DNA of 33,806 bases from Devosia sp. (GTDB taxonomy: Bacteria; Pseudomonadota; Alphaproteobacteria; Rhizobiales; Devosiaceae): positions 1 to 33,806 of the forward strand of contig NZ_JAUYGL010000217.1 of the NCBI RefSeq assembly GCF_030689745.1. Direction: 5' to 3'. The position numbers and the translations under genes are program-made. Shown piece after piece: positions 1 to 8,739 of the stretch (position 1 is its first letter; each line of letters begins with the position of its first letter). A model generated the notes under the pieces. It saw nothing but the letters and a program-made list of their open reading frames with translations, searched no databases and was not told where the DNA came from.

Positions 1-1
1 C

Positions 2-91
2 AAGCGCGACGCGCGCGCGGCGCGGCGGGAGGAACGACGGCAAGAGAGACAATCACGTCATCGGCCGCAAGGGCCCGCCGAACGCGCATGA
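2..91 (+). CDS. rimP: Probable C-terminal tail of ribosome maturation factor RimP (partial)
   Basis: This is the 3' end of a gene that begins outside the window. It is read in the frame that ends at TGA 89-91, giving an Arg/Glu-rich basic tail (RAARREERRQER). Basic, low-complexity tails are common at the C-terminus of alphaproteobacterial RimP, the 30S maturation factor normally encoded directly before nusA. The call rests mainly on position; no conserved RimP domain lies inside the window. The other two forward frames are also open here (one closes at 154-156), so the frame is not certain. The stop codon lies inside a palindromic repeat. Confidence 0.4.
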   Translation, partial: KRDARAARREERRQERQSRHRPQGPAERA

Positions 92-132
92 TCCCGAAAA
101 GTGGGTACCGGTTTTCGGAAAAGATCATGCGC
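84..132. repeat. Dispersed palindromic intergenic repeat (Hyphomicrobiales type)
   Basis: An interrupted palindrome. The outer arms GCGCATGATC (84-93) and GATCATGCGC (123-132) are perfect complements. The inner arms CCGAAAA (94-100) and TTTTCGG (112-118) flank GTGGGTACCGG. From memory, near-identical elements occur in many copies between genes of Rhizobium/Mesorhizobium-type genomes. The left outer arm contains the TGA that would end the rimP frame. It may act as an mRNA hairpin between rimP and nusA, but that is inference. Confidence 0.75.
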
Positions 133-159
133 AAAACTGTAGAGGAAGGAGACTGAGCT

Positions 160-1776
160 ATGGCTGTCAGCGCCAACAGGCTCGAACTGCTGCAAATCGC
201 CGATGCGGTCGCGCGCGAAAAGTCGATCGACCGCGGCATCGTCATCGCCGCGATGGAGGACGCCATCGCCAAGGCGGCGCGCTCGCGCTACGGTGCCGAG
301 ACCGACGTGCACGCCGAGATCGAGCCGAAGACCGGCGAACTCAAGCTGATGCGCCACATGCTGGTGGTCGAAGCGGTCGAGAACGCATCGTCGCAGATCA
401 CGCTCGCCGATGCGCGCCGCCGTCATCCGGCCGCGCAGGTCGGCGACACCATCGCCGATCCGCTGCCGCCGCTCGAATACGGCCGCATCGCCGCGCAATC
501 GGCCAAGCAGGTCATCGTGCAGAAGGTGCGCGATGCCGAACGCGAGCGCATGTATGACGAGTACATCAATCGCATTGGCGAGATCGTCAACGGTTCGGTC
601 AAGCGTGTCGAATATGGCAATGTGATTGTCGATCTGGGTCGTGGCGAAGCCATTATCCGGCGCGACGAGCTGATCCCGCGCGAAATGTTCCGCTATGGCG
701 ATCGCGTCCGCGCCTATGTCTATGACGTGCGCCGCGAGCAGCGCGGCCCGCAGATTTTCCTCTCCCGCACCCATCCCCAGTTCATGGCCAAGCTGTTCAT
801 GCAGGAAGTGCCCGAGATCTATGATGGCGTGATCACCATCCGCTCGATCGCCCGTGACCCGGGCTCCAGGGCCAAGATCGCCGTGACCTCCTCTGATTCC
901 TCGATCGATCCTGTGGGCGCCTGCGTTGGTATGCGCGGCAGCCGTGTGCAGGCCGTGGTGGGCGAATTGCAGGGCGAAAAGATCGACATCATCCCCTGGA
1001 CCGATTCCATTGCCGACCTCGTGGTATCGGCGTTGCAGCCGGCCGATGTGGCCAAGGTGGTGCTCGACGAGCAGGCCGAACGCATCGAAGTTGTGGTGCC
1101 CGACGAACAGCTGAGCCTGGCCATTGGCCGTCGTGGCCAGAATGTGCGTCTGGCCAGCCAGCTGATTGGCTGGGATATCGACATCCTGACCGAGCAGGAA
1201 GAAAGCGAACGCCGGCAGAAGGAATTCACCGAGCGCTCGGCCCTGTTCATGCAGGCGCTGGACGTCGACGAGATGGTGGCCCAGTTGCTGGCGTCGGAAG
1301 GCTTCTCCTCGGTTGAGGAGCTGGCCTATATCGACACCAATGAAATCGCCACCATCGAGGGTTTCGATGACGAAACCGCTGGCGAAATCCAGAACCGCGC
1401 TGCCGAATATCTGGCGGCCATTGATGGCGCGTTCGATGAAGAGCGCAAGGCGCTGGGCGTTGAAGACGAGCTGTATGAAATTTCCGGCCTGAATGCTGCC
1501 ATGCTGGCGGCACTGGGCAAGGAAGAGATCAGGACCGTGGAAGACTTCGCCGGTTGCGCGGCGGACGATCTGGTTGGCTGGAGTGAGCGCAAGGACGGCG
1601 AAACCAAGCGGTTTGAAGGGACGTTCAAGGACTTCCCGGTGAGCCGCGAAGAGGCCGAAGACATGATCATGCAGGCCCGCGTCAAGGCTGGCTGGATTGC
1701 TGCCGAAGATTTGCCGTCAACTGACGAAGCCGAAGCCGAAATCGCTGACGGTGCTACTGACGAGGTTTCGGCCTAG
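160..1776 (+). CDS. nusA: Transcription termination/antitermination factor NusA
   Basis: NusA binds RNA polymerase and nascent RNA and modulates pausing, intrinsic termination and antitermination. The 538-residue protein has the expected order: N-terminal RNAP-binding domain (about 1-125), S1 domain (from about 139, GEIVNGSVKRVEYG), two KH domains (the second around 322-345, AIGRRGQNVRLASQL) and a C-terminal pair of acidic helix-hairpin-helix repeats (about 370-500), as is usual in alphaproteobacteria. The ATG at 160 is preceded by the purine-rich ribosome site AGAGGAAGGAGA (141-152). It lies between the rimP tail and the ylxR-type gene, the standard operon order. The stop codon sits in the loop of a strong hairpin. 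Confidence 0.97.
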   Translation: MAVSANRLELLQIADAVAREKSIDRGIVIAAMEDAIAKAARSRYGAETDVHAEIEPKTGELKLMRHMLVVEAVENASSQITLADARRRHPAAQVGDTIADPLPPLEYGRIAAQSAKQVIVQKVRDAERERMYDEYINRIGEIVNGSVKRVEYGNVIVDLGRGEAIIRRDELIPREMFRYGDRVRAYVYDVRREQRGPQIFLSRTHPQFMAKLFMQEVPEIYDGVITIRSIARDPGSRAKIAVTSSDSSIDPVGACVGMRGSRVQAVVGELQGEKIDIIPWTDSIADLVVSALQPADVAKVVLDEQAERIEVVVPDEQLSLAIGRRGQNVRLASQLIGWDIDILTEQEESERRQKEFTERSALFMQALDVDEMVAQLLASEGFSSVEELAYIDTNEIATIEGFDDETAGEIQNRAAEYLAAIDGAFDEERKALGVEDELYEISGLNAAMLAALGKEEIRTVEDFAGCAADDLVGWSERKDGETKRFEGTFKDFPVSREEAEDMIMQARVKAGWIAAEDLPSTDEAEAEIADGATDEVSA

Positions 1777-1788
1777 CGGCCGAAACCT
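1763..1788 (+). other. Hairpin enclosing the nusA stop codon
   Basis: GGTTTCGGCC (1764-1773) and GGCCGAAACC (1778-1787) form a perfect 10-bp stem, extended by A1763-T1788. The loop is TAGC, and its first three bases are the nusA stop codon (1774-1776). No T-run follows, so it is not a classical terminator. It lies 18 bases before the ylxR start and could act in mRNA processing or translation coupling. Confidence 0.7.
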
Positions 1789-1805
1789 TAGCGAGGGCAC
1801 CAGAA

Positions 1806-2507
1806 ATGGCCCGGCGCGCAGAAACGACCAGGATGTGCGCTCTGACACGGGTAGAAAAACCCGTGGCGGAGCTCATCCGTTTTGTACTTGGGCCCGATGG
1901 TGTGCTAGTACCCGATACGGAAGCCAAGGCCGAGGGTCGGGGCGTCTGGATCAGCCTCAACCGCACTCTGGTAGAACAGGCGGTCAAGAAGAAGATCTTT
2001 GCGCGCAGCCTCAAGACCGAGGTTGCCCTGCCCGAAGATCTGCCGGGCCTGACCGAATTGCGGCTGCAGCAGCGCTATCTCAATGCGCTGGGCATGGCCC
2101 GCAAGGCCGGCCAGTTGACCTTCGGGGCAACCAAGGTACGCAGCCTGATTGCCACCGGCGGTCTGATCGCGCTGATTACGGCGACCGATGCGGCTGACGA
2201 TGGGCGCAGCAAGATGGTGGGGCCGCTCAAGGCGCTGCATTACGCTGCGGCCGAAGAAGAAATTACCGGCTTCGATGTGCCCCATTTCGAATTGCTTGAC
2301 TCAGAGCAAATGGGTTTGGCACTCGGGATGGAAAATGTGATACATGCTGCCCTCACAAGAGGGGCGGCAGCCCAAGCGGCAGTAGAAAAGGCCAGAAGAC
2401 TGGCACTTTATACTGCCAAACCGACGGAAACGGACATCGGCCGCGCTGCGGTTGACGGTGACCTTTTGCCCGAGGAACAGGACGAAAGACGCGAGATACA
2501 TGGCTGA
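1806..2507 (+). CDS. YlxR (DUF448) / ribosomal L7Ae-like fusion RNA-binding protein
   Basis: A 233-residue protein with two domains. Residues about 8-75 are a YlxR/DUF448 domain ([10 protein letters not shown], then GRGVWIS). Residues about 85-185 resemble the L7Ae/YlxQ RNA-binding fold ([15 protein letters not shown], then a [14 protein letters not shown] strand region). In many bacteria these are two genes (ylxR, ylxQ) between nusA and infB; in alphaproteobacteria the fused form is usual. It probably binds RNA in transcription/translation coupling, though its exact role is poorly defined. The ATG at 1806 has GAGGG eight bases upstream. The gene overlaps the infB start by eight bases (ATGGCTGA, 2500-2507), implying translational coupling. 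Confidence 0.9.
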   Translation: MARRAETTRMCALTRVEKPVAELIRFVLGPDGVLVPDTEAKAEGRGVWISLNRTLVEQAVKKKIFARSLKTEVALPEDLPGLTELRLQQRYLNALGMARKAGQLTFGATKVRSLIATGGLIALITATDAADDGRSKMVGPLKALHYAAAEEEITGFDVPHFELLDSEQMGLALGMENVIHAALTRGAAAQAAVEKARRLALYTAKPTETDIGRAAVDGDLLPEEQDERREIHG

Positions 2508-5313
2508 TAACGACGACAAGCGCACCGACGACACTGGCGCGAAGAAGACGCTGACACTCAAGGGCGGCCCAGGCCTGGGCAATCGTCCGGGCGTGTCGCG
2601 CGGTCCTTCCCGCTCGACGGTGGTCGTCGAGAAGCGCACCCGACTGGTTCCCAAACCGAATGTACCGAGTGGCGCCCCGCAGCGCCCACAGTCCAGCGCC
2701 TCCAATCAAGGTCGCCCTGCTGCCGGTCGTCCGGGTCAGCAGACCCGTGCCCCGCTGGGACTGTCGGCCGCTGAAGCCGAGGCCCGCCGTCAGGCGCTGG
2801 CTTTGGCCGGTGCCCGCCAGGCTGAAGACAAGGAACGGTTTGTGGCTGAAGAAGCCCGCCGCATGGAAGATGACGCCCGCCGGCGTCAAATCCGTGAGGA
2901 CGCGGCCCGCGTCGAAGAAGAACGTCAGGCCGCTGAGAGCGTGGTTGAACAGCCAGTCGCTGAAACCCCGGCTGCTGCGCCCGATGCTGTCGCTCCCGAG
3001 GCGGCTGCGCCAAGTGCCGATGCCGACGCCGAACCGATCACGCCGGCATCGCAGCGCAATGCTGGCCCGTCCAGCGTCCGCGTGGTTGCCGGTCGTCCCG
3101 GCCAGCCGCCGCGGCCGCCGCGGACCGAGCGTCCGAGCAATGCCCGCCCGGAAAGCGAGCGGGGTGCCAACGCCTATATCAAGACCGGCGCAGCTGCGGC
3201 GCGTCCTTCAGGCACCGCAACGCGGCCGCCCGGCGAGCGTCGCCCGGCGGGTGCCGGCATGGCGCCCATCGGCAATGTGCCGCCCGCAGGCCCCAACGAG
3301 GCCGATGGCCGCAAGATCCGGTCCGGCTCGCCGCAGGTACGGCCCACCACTGAGGCCGAACTCGAAAATGCCCGGCGCGCCTCGCGTGCCGCACCGGAAC
3401 GGCCAACGCGCCGCACCGGCCAGGAAAATGCCCGTGGCCGCCTGACGGTGACCAATGCCGGCTCCGAGAGCGATCGCGATAAGGGGCCATCCCTGGCCGC
3501 CATGCGTCGCCGTCGCGACAAGAAGATGGGCCGCAACCAGCAGGAAGCGCCCAAGCTGCTGCGTGAAGTGATCATTCCGGAAGCCATTACCGTTGCCGAA
3601 CTGGCCAACCGCATGGCCGAACGCTCGGTTACCGTGATCAAGATGCTGATGGCCCAGGGCCAGATGGCAACGATCAATGATGTGCTGGACGCCGATACCG
3701 CCGAGCTGATCGCCACCGAACTGGGCCACACGGTCAAGCGCGTGTCGGAAGCTGACGTGGAAGAAGGCCTGTACGATCTGCCTGCCGACGACAAGGCCGA
3801 GGATCTGACCACCCGCGCACCGGTGGTGACCATTATGGGTCACGTTGACCACGGCAAGACCAGCCTGCTCGATGCGCTGCGCAATGCCAATGTCGTTGCC
3901 GGTGAAGCCGGTGGCATCACCCAGCATATCGGCGCCTATCAGGTGGAGCGCAACGGCGCCAAGATCACCTTCCTCGACACCCCGGGCCATGAGGCGTTCA
4001 CCGCCATGCGCGCCCGCGGTGCCCAGGCCACCGATATCGCCATTCTGGTGGTGGCGGCCGATGACAGCGTGATGCCGCAGACCATCGAATCGATCAAGCA
4101 TGCCAAGGCGGCCGGGGTGCCGATCATCGTGGCCATCACCAAGATGGACAAGCCCGCCGCCGATGCGCAGAAGGTGCGCGCCGAGCTGCTGCAGCACGAA
4201 GTGTTCGTGGAAACCATGGGCGGCGACGTGCTCGATGTGGAAGTCTCCGCCAAGACCGGCGACGGCCTCGACAAGCTGCTCGAAACCATCCTGCTGCAGG
4301 CCGAAGTGCTCGAGCTCAAGGTGGCCCGTGACGGTCGCGCCGAGGGCCTGGTGATCGAAGCCAAGCTCGATCGTGGCCGCGGTGCGGTGGCGACGGTGCT
4401 GGTGCAGCGCGGGACGCTGGCGATCGGCGACATTCTGGTTGCCGGCACCGAGTTCGCCCGCGTACGCGCCCTGATCAATGACAAGGGCGAGCAGGTCAAG
4501 GAAGCCGGCCCCTCCATTCCGGTGGAAGTACTGGGCTTTACCGGCGTTCCAAGTGCAGGCGACAGGTTCTCTGTGGTTGAAACAGAGGCCCGGGCCCGTG
4601 AAGTGACCGAATATCGTCAGCGCGCCATTCGTGAAAAGACGGCGGGCGGCGGTGCCACCAGCCTCGAGCAGATGATGAATCAGCTCAAGGTGGCTGGCAT
4701 TGCCAAGTTCCCGCTGATCATCAAGGGCGACGTGCAGGGTTCAGTGGAAGCCATCGTGGCCTCGCTCAACAAGCTGTCGACTGACGAAGTGTCGGCGCAG
4801 ATCCTGATGAGTGCGGTGGGTGGCATCACCGAGTCGGACGTCACGCTGGCGGCCGCTTCGAGCGCCATCGTCATCGGCTTCAATGTGCGTGCCAACAAGC
4901 AGGCCACCGAGTTGGCGACCCGCGACGGCATCGAAATCCGCTATTACAACATCATCTACGATCTGGTGGATGACGTGAAGAATGCGATGAGCGGCCTGCT
5001 CAAGCCGGAACGCCGCGAGACCTTCATCGGCAATGCCGAGATCCTGGAAGTGTTCACCATTACCAAGGTCGGCAAGGTTGCCGGTTGCCGGGTTACGGAG
5101 GGCATGGTGGAACGTGGTGCCGGCGTGCGCCTGATCCGCGACAACGTCGTGATCCACGAAGGCAAGCTGAAGACGCTCAAGCGCTTCAAGGATGAGGTCA
5201 AGGAAGTTCAGACCGGCCAGGAATGCGGCATGGCCTTCGAGAATTACGAAGACATGCGCGCCGGCGACGTCATCGAATGCTTCCGCGTCGAGACCGTGCA
5301 GCGCACGCTCTAG
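2500..5313 (+). CDS. infB: Translation initiation factor IF-2
   Basis: IF-2 is the GTPase that places initiator fMet-tRNA on the 30S subunit and promotes subunit joining. The chosen ATG at 2500 gives 937 residues beginning MADNDDK; an upstream in-frame start at 2452 lies deep inside the previous gene and lacks a ribosome site. The N-terminal 360 residues are a low-complexity Ala/Pro/Arg-rich linker with a charged coiled-coil-like stretch, followed by an IF2_N domain near 370-420. The G domain shows G1 GHVDHGKT (447-454), G3 DTPGHE (493-498), G4 TKMD (547-550) and G5 SAK (583-585). Domains II, III and C2 complete the normal length. The G4 box has Thr where Asn is usual. It is the last gene of the operon before a strong terminator. 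Confidence 0.97.
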   Translation: MADNDDKRTDDTGAKKTLTLKGGPGLGNRPGVSRGPSRSTVVVEKRTRLVPKPNVPSGAPQRPQSSASNQGRPAAGRPGQQTRAPLGLSAAEAEARRQALALAGARQAEDKERFVAEEARRMEDDARRRQIREDAARVEEERQAAESVVEQPVAETPAAAPDAVAPEAAAPSADADAEPITPASQRNAGPSSVRVVAGRPGQPPRPPRTERPSNARPESERGANAYIKTGAAAARPSGTATRPPGERRPAGAGMAPIGNVPPAGPNEADGRKIRSGSPQVRPTTEAELENARRASRAAPERPTRRTGQENARGRLTVTNAGSESDRDKGPSLAAMRRRRDKKMGRNQQEAPKLLREVIIPEAITVAELANRMAERSVTVIKMLMAQGQMATINDVLDADTAELIATELGHTVKRVSEADVEEGLYDLPADDKAEDLTTRAPVVTIMGHVDHGKTSLLDALRNANVVAGEAGGITQHIGAYQVERNGAKITFLDTPGHEAFTAMRARGAQATDIAILVVAADDSVMPQTIESIKHAKAAGVPIIVAITKMDKPAADAQKVRAELLQHEVFVETMGGDVLDVEVSAKTGDGLDKLLETILLQAEVLELKVARDGRAEGLVIEAKLDRGRGAVATVLVQRGTLAIGDILVAGTEFARVRALINDKGEQVKEAGPSIPVEVLGFTGVPSAGDRFSVVETEARAREVTEYRQRAIREKTAGGGATSLEQMMNQLKVAGIAKFPLIIKGDVQGSVEAIVASLNKLSTDEVSAQILMSAVGGITESDVTLAAASSAIVIGFNVRANKQATELATRDGIEIRYYNIIYDLVDDVKNAMSGLLKPERRETFIGNAEILEVFTITKVGKVAGCRVTEGMVERGAGVRLIRDNVVIHEGKLKTLKRFKDEVKEVQTGQECGMAFENYEDMRAGDVIECFRVETVQRTL

Positions 5314-5330
5314 TCACGGGCAACTCCCCT

Positions 5331-5370
5331 ATAGAAAAAGGGCGCGGTTCACACCGCGCCCTTTTTCTAT
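5331..5370. terminator. Bidirectional Rho-independent terminator between infB and corC
   Basis: A perfect 17-bp inverted repeat: 5331-5347 (ATAGAAAAAGGGCGCGG) pairs with 5354-5370 around the loop TTCACA. The A-rich left and T-rich right flanks let it terminate on both strands. It sits between the convergent infB (plus) and corC-like gene (minus). Confidence 0.93.
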
Positions 5371-5402
5371 GTCCAGGCCTTCCCCCGAGGGCAGCGCCGC
5401 CG

Positions 5403-6428
5403 CTATTCGGCGGCGGCGATCTGACCGTCGTCGCGCTGATCGGTGATGGCGAGTTGCTCACCGCCCTCGCGCTGGCGCACAATGCGCACCCGCTTGATGC
5501 GGCGACTATCGGCGGCCAGCACCTCGAACTCAAAGCCCTCAAGCTTGCTGACGCGTTCACCCCGCGTGGGGACATGGCCGGCCAGGTCAAAGATCAGGCC
5601 ACCAATGGTGTCGACTTCATCGGCATATTCGCCGGGATCAAAATCAGGACCGATCATGGCCTGCACGTCGCTGAGTTCGGCCCGGGCATCGGCAATATAG
5701 GTATCGACGCCGACCTTGCGGATCAGCGAGGCAACCAGTTCGTCGTGCTCGTCCTCAATCTCGCCGACCACCGCCTCAAGCAGGTCCTCAATGGTCACCA
5801 GACCATCGGTGCCGCCATATTCATCGACCACAATGGCCATGTGAACGCGGCTGGCGCGCATGGATTGCAGCAGATCACCCACCGGCATGAAGGTGGGCAC
5901 ATACATCGCCGCGCGGATACCGTCGAACTTGGCAAGCTTCTGGCGGAGCGCGCTCGACACCAGCTTGACGGGCACCGACTTGGTCGGGTCATCCACCGGC
6001 AGGGTGATCTTGCTCAGCGCATCCTTGACGTGAATGAAGCCGATAATATCGTCGAGCCCGTCCTCATAGACGGGCAGGCGCGAATGGCCGACATGGCGGA
6101 AGCGGGCCAGCAGATCACCCAGCGTGGCACCAGAATCGATCGCCTGAATATCGCTGCGCTCGACCATCACGTCGCCGACAGAAACGTCGGACAGCTTGAG
6201 CACGTTTTGCAGAATGGTGCGCTCACTCTCGGAGAAGTCAGCCGTCTCGGCGCTGCCCTGTTCGTCGAGGGCGACCTGCAGGTCGTCGCGCAGTGAAACC
6301 GTGCCGCGGGCCAGCATGGCCTTGATGCGGTTCCAGATCGATGGCCCCCGTGCAGGCACGGCGGCGGGACTAGAAGGAGGCTCGGATTTGGTGGGCGCCG
6401 AGGGAGCCAGACTGTCAGTGTCGTTCAT
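5403..6428 (-). CDS. corC: CorC/HlyC-family CBS-domain protein
   Basis: A 341-residue soluble protein of the CorC/YbeX (hemolysin C-like) family. After a Pro/Ser-rich N-terminus it has a CBS pair (about 80-205; [14 protein letters not shown], then [21 protein letters not shown], and a second CBS with [20 protein letters not shown]) and a C-terminal CorC_HlyC (FAD-binding-like) domain (about 230-325). No membrane segment is visible, so it is not the DUF21 transporter type. The family is linked to Mg/Co homeostasis and to membrane or ribosome quality control, but its biochemistry is unsettled. It follows phoH-ybeY as in many proteobacteria; the usual next gene lnt is absent, since infB converges on it. 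The ATG at 6428 has only a weak ribosome site. Confidence 0.9.
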   Translation of the reverse strand: MNDTDSLAPSAPTKSEPPSSPAAVPARGPSIWNRIKAMLARGTVSLRDDLQVALDEQGSAETADFSESERTILQNVLKLSDVSVGDVMVERSDIQAIDSGATLGDLLARFRHVGHSRLPVYEDGLDDIIGFIHVKDALSKITLPVDDPTKSVPVKLVSSALRQKLAKFDGIRAAMYVPTFMPVGDLLQSMRASRVHMAIVVDEYGGTDGLVTIEDLLEAVVGEIEDEHDELVASLIRKVGVDTYIADARAELSDVQAMIGPDFDPGEYADEVDTIGGLIFDLAGHVPTRGERVSKLEGFEFEVLAADSRRIKRVRIVRQREGGEQLAITDQRDDGQIAAAE

Positions 6429-6464
6429 GTTTTCTCGCTGCGCGCTGGCAGCTCACTGTCCTTG

Positions 6465-6490
6465 AAAAAGCGGCCTGCGCCGCAAAAAAA
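6465..6490 (-). terminator. Candidate terminator between ybeY and corC
   Basis: Read on the minus strand, a 5-bp stem (GCGGC / GCCGC, plus-strand positions 6479-6483 and 6470-6474) with a 4-base loop is followed by TTTTT (6469-6465). It lies just after the ybeY stop and before corC. The stem is short, so termination is probably partial. Confidence 0.5.
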
Positions 6491-6501
6491 CCGTTCCAGC
6501 T

Positions 6502-6975
6502 TCAGCCGGCATAGGGATCATCAATCCCCAGGCTCGCCAGGATCTGGGTTTCGAGGCTCTCCATCTGAAGAGCCTCGGCATCGGAAAGATGATCATAGCC
6601 TAAAATGTGCAAAAATCCATGCACCACAAGATGGGTGAAGTGATCGGCAAAGCTGGTGCCCTGGTCGGCAGCTTCGCGCTCCAGGGTTTCGCGCGCCATG
6701 GTGATGTCCCCCAGAATGCCGACGACCGGGCCAAAGGGCTCGATCTGGGGAAAGCTCAGCACATTGGTGGGGCTGTCCTTGCCGCGCCATTGCTGGTTGA
6801 GGTCACGCTGCTCGGCATCATTGGTCAGCACAATGGCCAGTTCGGCGGCGCCTTTGGTTTTGGCGCCCGATTGCTTGAGCGCCTCGAGCACAGCGCGCTC
6901 GGCCAGAGGATCGAGATCCTCCGGCCAGGCGTCATCATTGCGGATAATGGCGATATCGAGCGGAGCAGAAGTCAG
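6502..6975 (-). CDS. ybeY: Endoribonuclease / rRNA maturation factor YbeY, predicted CTG start
   Basis: YbeY is a metal-dependent endoribonuclease for 16S rRNA 3' maturation and ribosome quality control. The zinc motif HGFLHILGYDH is complete (His119, His123, His129). With the start chosen here the protein has 157 residues, the normal size, and an N-terminal strand LDIAIIRND typical of the family. No ATG, GTG or TTG exists between the upstream in-frame TGA and the conserved N-terminus. The first plausible initiator is CTG at 6975-6973, preceded by GAAGGGG with seven bases of spacing and overlapping the phoH stop as CTGA. The first conventional alternative, GTG at 6891, would remove 28 conserved-looking residues. 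The gene belongs to the phoH-ybeY-corC cluster. Confidence 0.9.
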   Translation of the reverse strand: MTSAPLDIAIIRNDDAWPEDLDPLAERAVLEALKQSGAKTKGAAELAIVLTNDAEQRDLNQQWRGKDSPTNVLSFPQIEPFGPVVGILGDITMARETLEREAADQGTSFADHFTHLVVHGFLHILGYDHLSDAEALQMESLETQILASLGIDDPYAG

Positions 6976-8015
6976 CGTGTCGCCCCTTCAATGGCCTTTT
7001 CGGCCAGTCGCTTGGCAGTATCGGCCTCGTAGGCGCGCACGATGCGGCCGACCAGGGCATGGCGCACCACATCCTTGTCATTGAAGCGGGTGATGTGGAC
7101 GCCCTCGACGCCGTCGAGCAGGTTGATGGCCTCAACCAGCCCGGATTTCTCGCCGCGCGGCAGATCGACCTGGGTCGGGTCGCCGGTGACGATCATCTTG
7201 GAGTTTTCGCCCAGACGGGTCAAAAACATCTTCATCTGCATCGAGGTGGTGTTCTGGGCCTCGTCCAGAATCACCACGGCATTGGCCAGGGTCCGGCCAC
7301 GCATGAAGGCCAGCGGCGCCACTTCGATAATGCCCGAGGTAATGCAGCGCTCGACGTTTTCGGGCTTCATCATGTCAAACAGGGCGTCGTAGAGCGGCCG
7401 CAGATAGGGGTCGACCTTTTCCTTCATGTCACCGGGCAGAAAGCCCAGGCGCTCGCCCGCCTCAACGGCGGGACGGCTGAGAATGATGCGGTTGATGTCA
7501 CCGCGTTCCAGCAGCGAGGCGGCATGGGCCACCGCCAGATAGGTCTTGCCGGTACCGGCCGGGCCGACCCCGAATACCAGCTCGGCGCGATCCATGGCGC
7601 GCATATAGCCGTCCTGTGCCGGGGTGCGGGCCACCACGGTGGATTTGCGCGTGGCGATCTGGGCCATGCGCACCTTGCCCTTGCGCTCCAGGGTGGGCAG
7701 GGTGAGCTGGCTGTCCTCGGTCTGGATCATGCGGATAACGCCATCGACTTCGGAAATGTCGACAGTGCGGCCTTCTTCGAGACTGCCATAAAGCGATTCA
7801 AGAACGCGGCGCGCCTGATCCACGGCGCTGGCAGCGCCTTTGAGCAGAACGTGATTGCCGCGCGGAATGGCTGAAACCTTCAGACGCTGTTCAACGAGCG
7901 CCAGGTTCTGGTCAAAATCGCCATACAGCTGGGCTGCCAGACGATTATCTTCAAAAGCGAGTTCAAGTTGGGATGCGAGTGCGTTGTCTGCTGTCGGTGA
8001 CAAGTGCCTGCTCAA
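6972..8015 (-). CDS. phoH: PhoH-family ATPase (PhoH-like / YbeZ)
   Basis: A predicted cytoplasmic P-loop ATPase, likely an RNA helicase-like partner of YbeY. The 347-residue protein has an N-terminal KH-like region (LALVEQRLKVSAIPRGNHVLLKG), Walker A GPAGTGKT at 151-158 and Walker B ILDEAQN at 249-255. No ATG precedes the conserved LAFEDNRLAAQLYG segment. An in-frame TGA lies seven codons upstream, so the start is most likely TTG at 8015, with GGAG ten bases ahead; TTG at 8003 is a poorer alternative. The stop overlaps the ybeY start by four bases, indicating translational coupling. The usual neighbour miaB is separated from it by a DUF305 gene. Confidence 0.93.
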   Translation of the reverse strand: MSRHLSPTADNALASQLELAFEDNRLAAQLYGDFDQNLALVEQRLKVSAIPRGNHVLLKGAASAVDQARRVLESLYGSLEEGRTVDISEVDGVIRMIQTEDSQLTLPTLERKGKVRMAQIATRKSTVVARTPAQDGYMRAMDRAELVFGVGPAGTGKTYLAVAHAASLLERGDINRIILSRPAVEAGERLGFLPGDMKEKVDPYLRPLYDALFDMMKPENVERCITSGIIEVAPLAFMRGRTLANAVVILDEAQNTTSMQMKMFLTRLGENSKMIVTGDPTQVDLPRGEKSGLVEAINLLDGVEGVHITRFNDKDVVRHALVGRIVRAYEADTAKRLAEKAIEGATR

Positions 8016-8158
8016 ACTGGTGTGGCTCCACGCTCAGCGCGGCTGCGGGCTTGCGCCGCGACTACAAAAACAAGGCTAGGATGATTTGGTTGCCGTGTCT
8101 GTAGCAATATTGTGACGATTGGGGCCCCGAACAAGGGCAACACGCCAACGGACGCCGG

Positions 8159-8671
8159 CTAGGGGCCGTCCGACTCGACCAGGGCCGGGTCGAGTGGCTC
8201 CAGGTCCGGCGCGCTGTCGGGCGTCGGCGTCTGCTCCAGATCGGCGATCAACTGCTTCATTTCGGCGATCTCGCGCATCTGAGCGGCAATGATGCTATCG
8301 GCCAGTTCGCGCACGCGCGGGTCCCGGATATGGGCCTGCGTGCTCGTCAGCACGGCAATCGAGTGATGGGGGATCATCGCCGTCATATAGTCGAGGTCGC
8401 TCACGGTCTCCTGGCTGCGGACCAGCCACAACGAGCCGGCAAAGACCACCGCCGCTGCTGCCAGGATGGCGATATTGGCGGTCCGGTTCTTGTACATGCC
8501 CCACATGAAGCCGAGCATGATGACGGCCATGACGGCGCCCATCAGCAGAGCCATCCACATGCGCGTCTGGCTGAAGAAGACATGGTCGAGGTTGTAGGTG
8601 TTCAGGTACATCAGCCCGAACATGACGACTGTCGATGTGGCGATCATCGCGCCATAGCGTGCGTAACTCAT
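8159..8671 (-). CDS. DUF305 domain membrane protein
   Basis: A 170-residue protein with three predicted membrane segments (about 8-25, 38-60 and 66-85), then a DUF305 region: DYMTAMIPHHSIAVL with the His pair 102-103, and a helical MREIAEMKQLI stretch. DUF305 is a ferritin-like helical domain often found near copper or heavy-metal resistance genes; its function here is unknown. The tail is Pro/Asp/Glu-rich. The ATG at 8671 has a very strong ribosome site, AGGAGGTG five to six bases upstream. It interrupts the common miaB-phoH adjacency and no metal genes lie next to it, which suggests a later insertion. Confidence 0.85.
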   Translation of the reverse strand: MSYARYGAMIATSTVVMFGLMYLNTYNLDHVFFSQTRMWMALLMGAVMAVIMLGFMWGMYKNRTANIAILAAAAVVFAGSLWLVRSQETVSDLDYMTAMIPHHSIAVLTSTQAHIRDPRVRELADSIIAAQMREIAEMKQLIADLEQTPTPDSAPDLEPLDPALVESDGP

Positions 8672-8739
8672 GGGGCACCTCCTCTTTCTATCAGGAGCGA
8701 ACGTCCAGGCTGCGCCAAAGGTTCAGTGAATCCGGAAAG

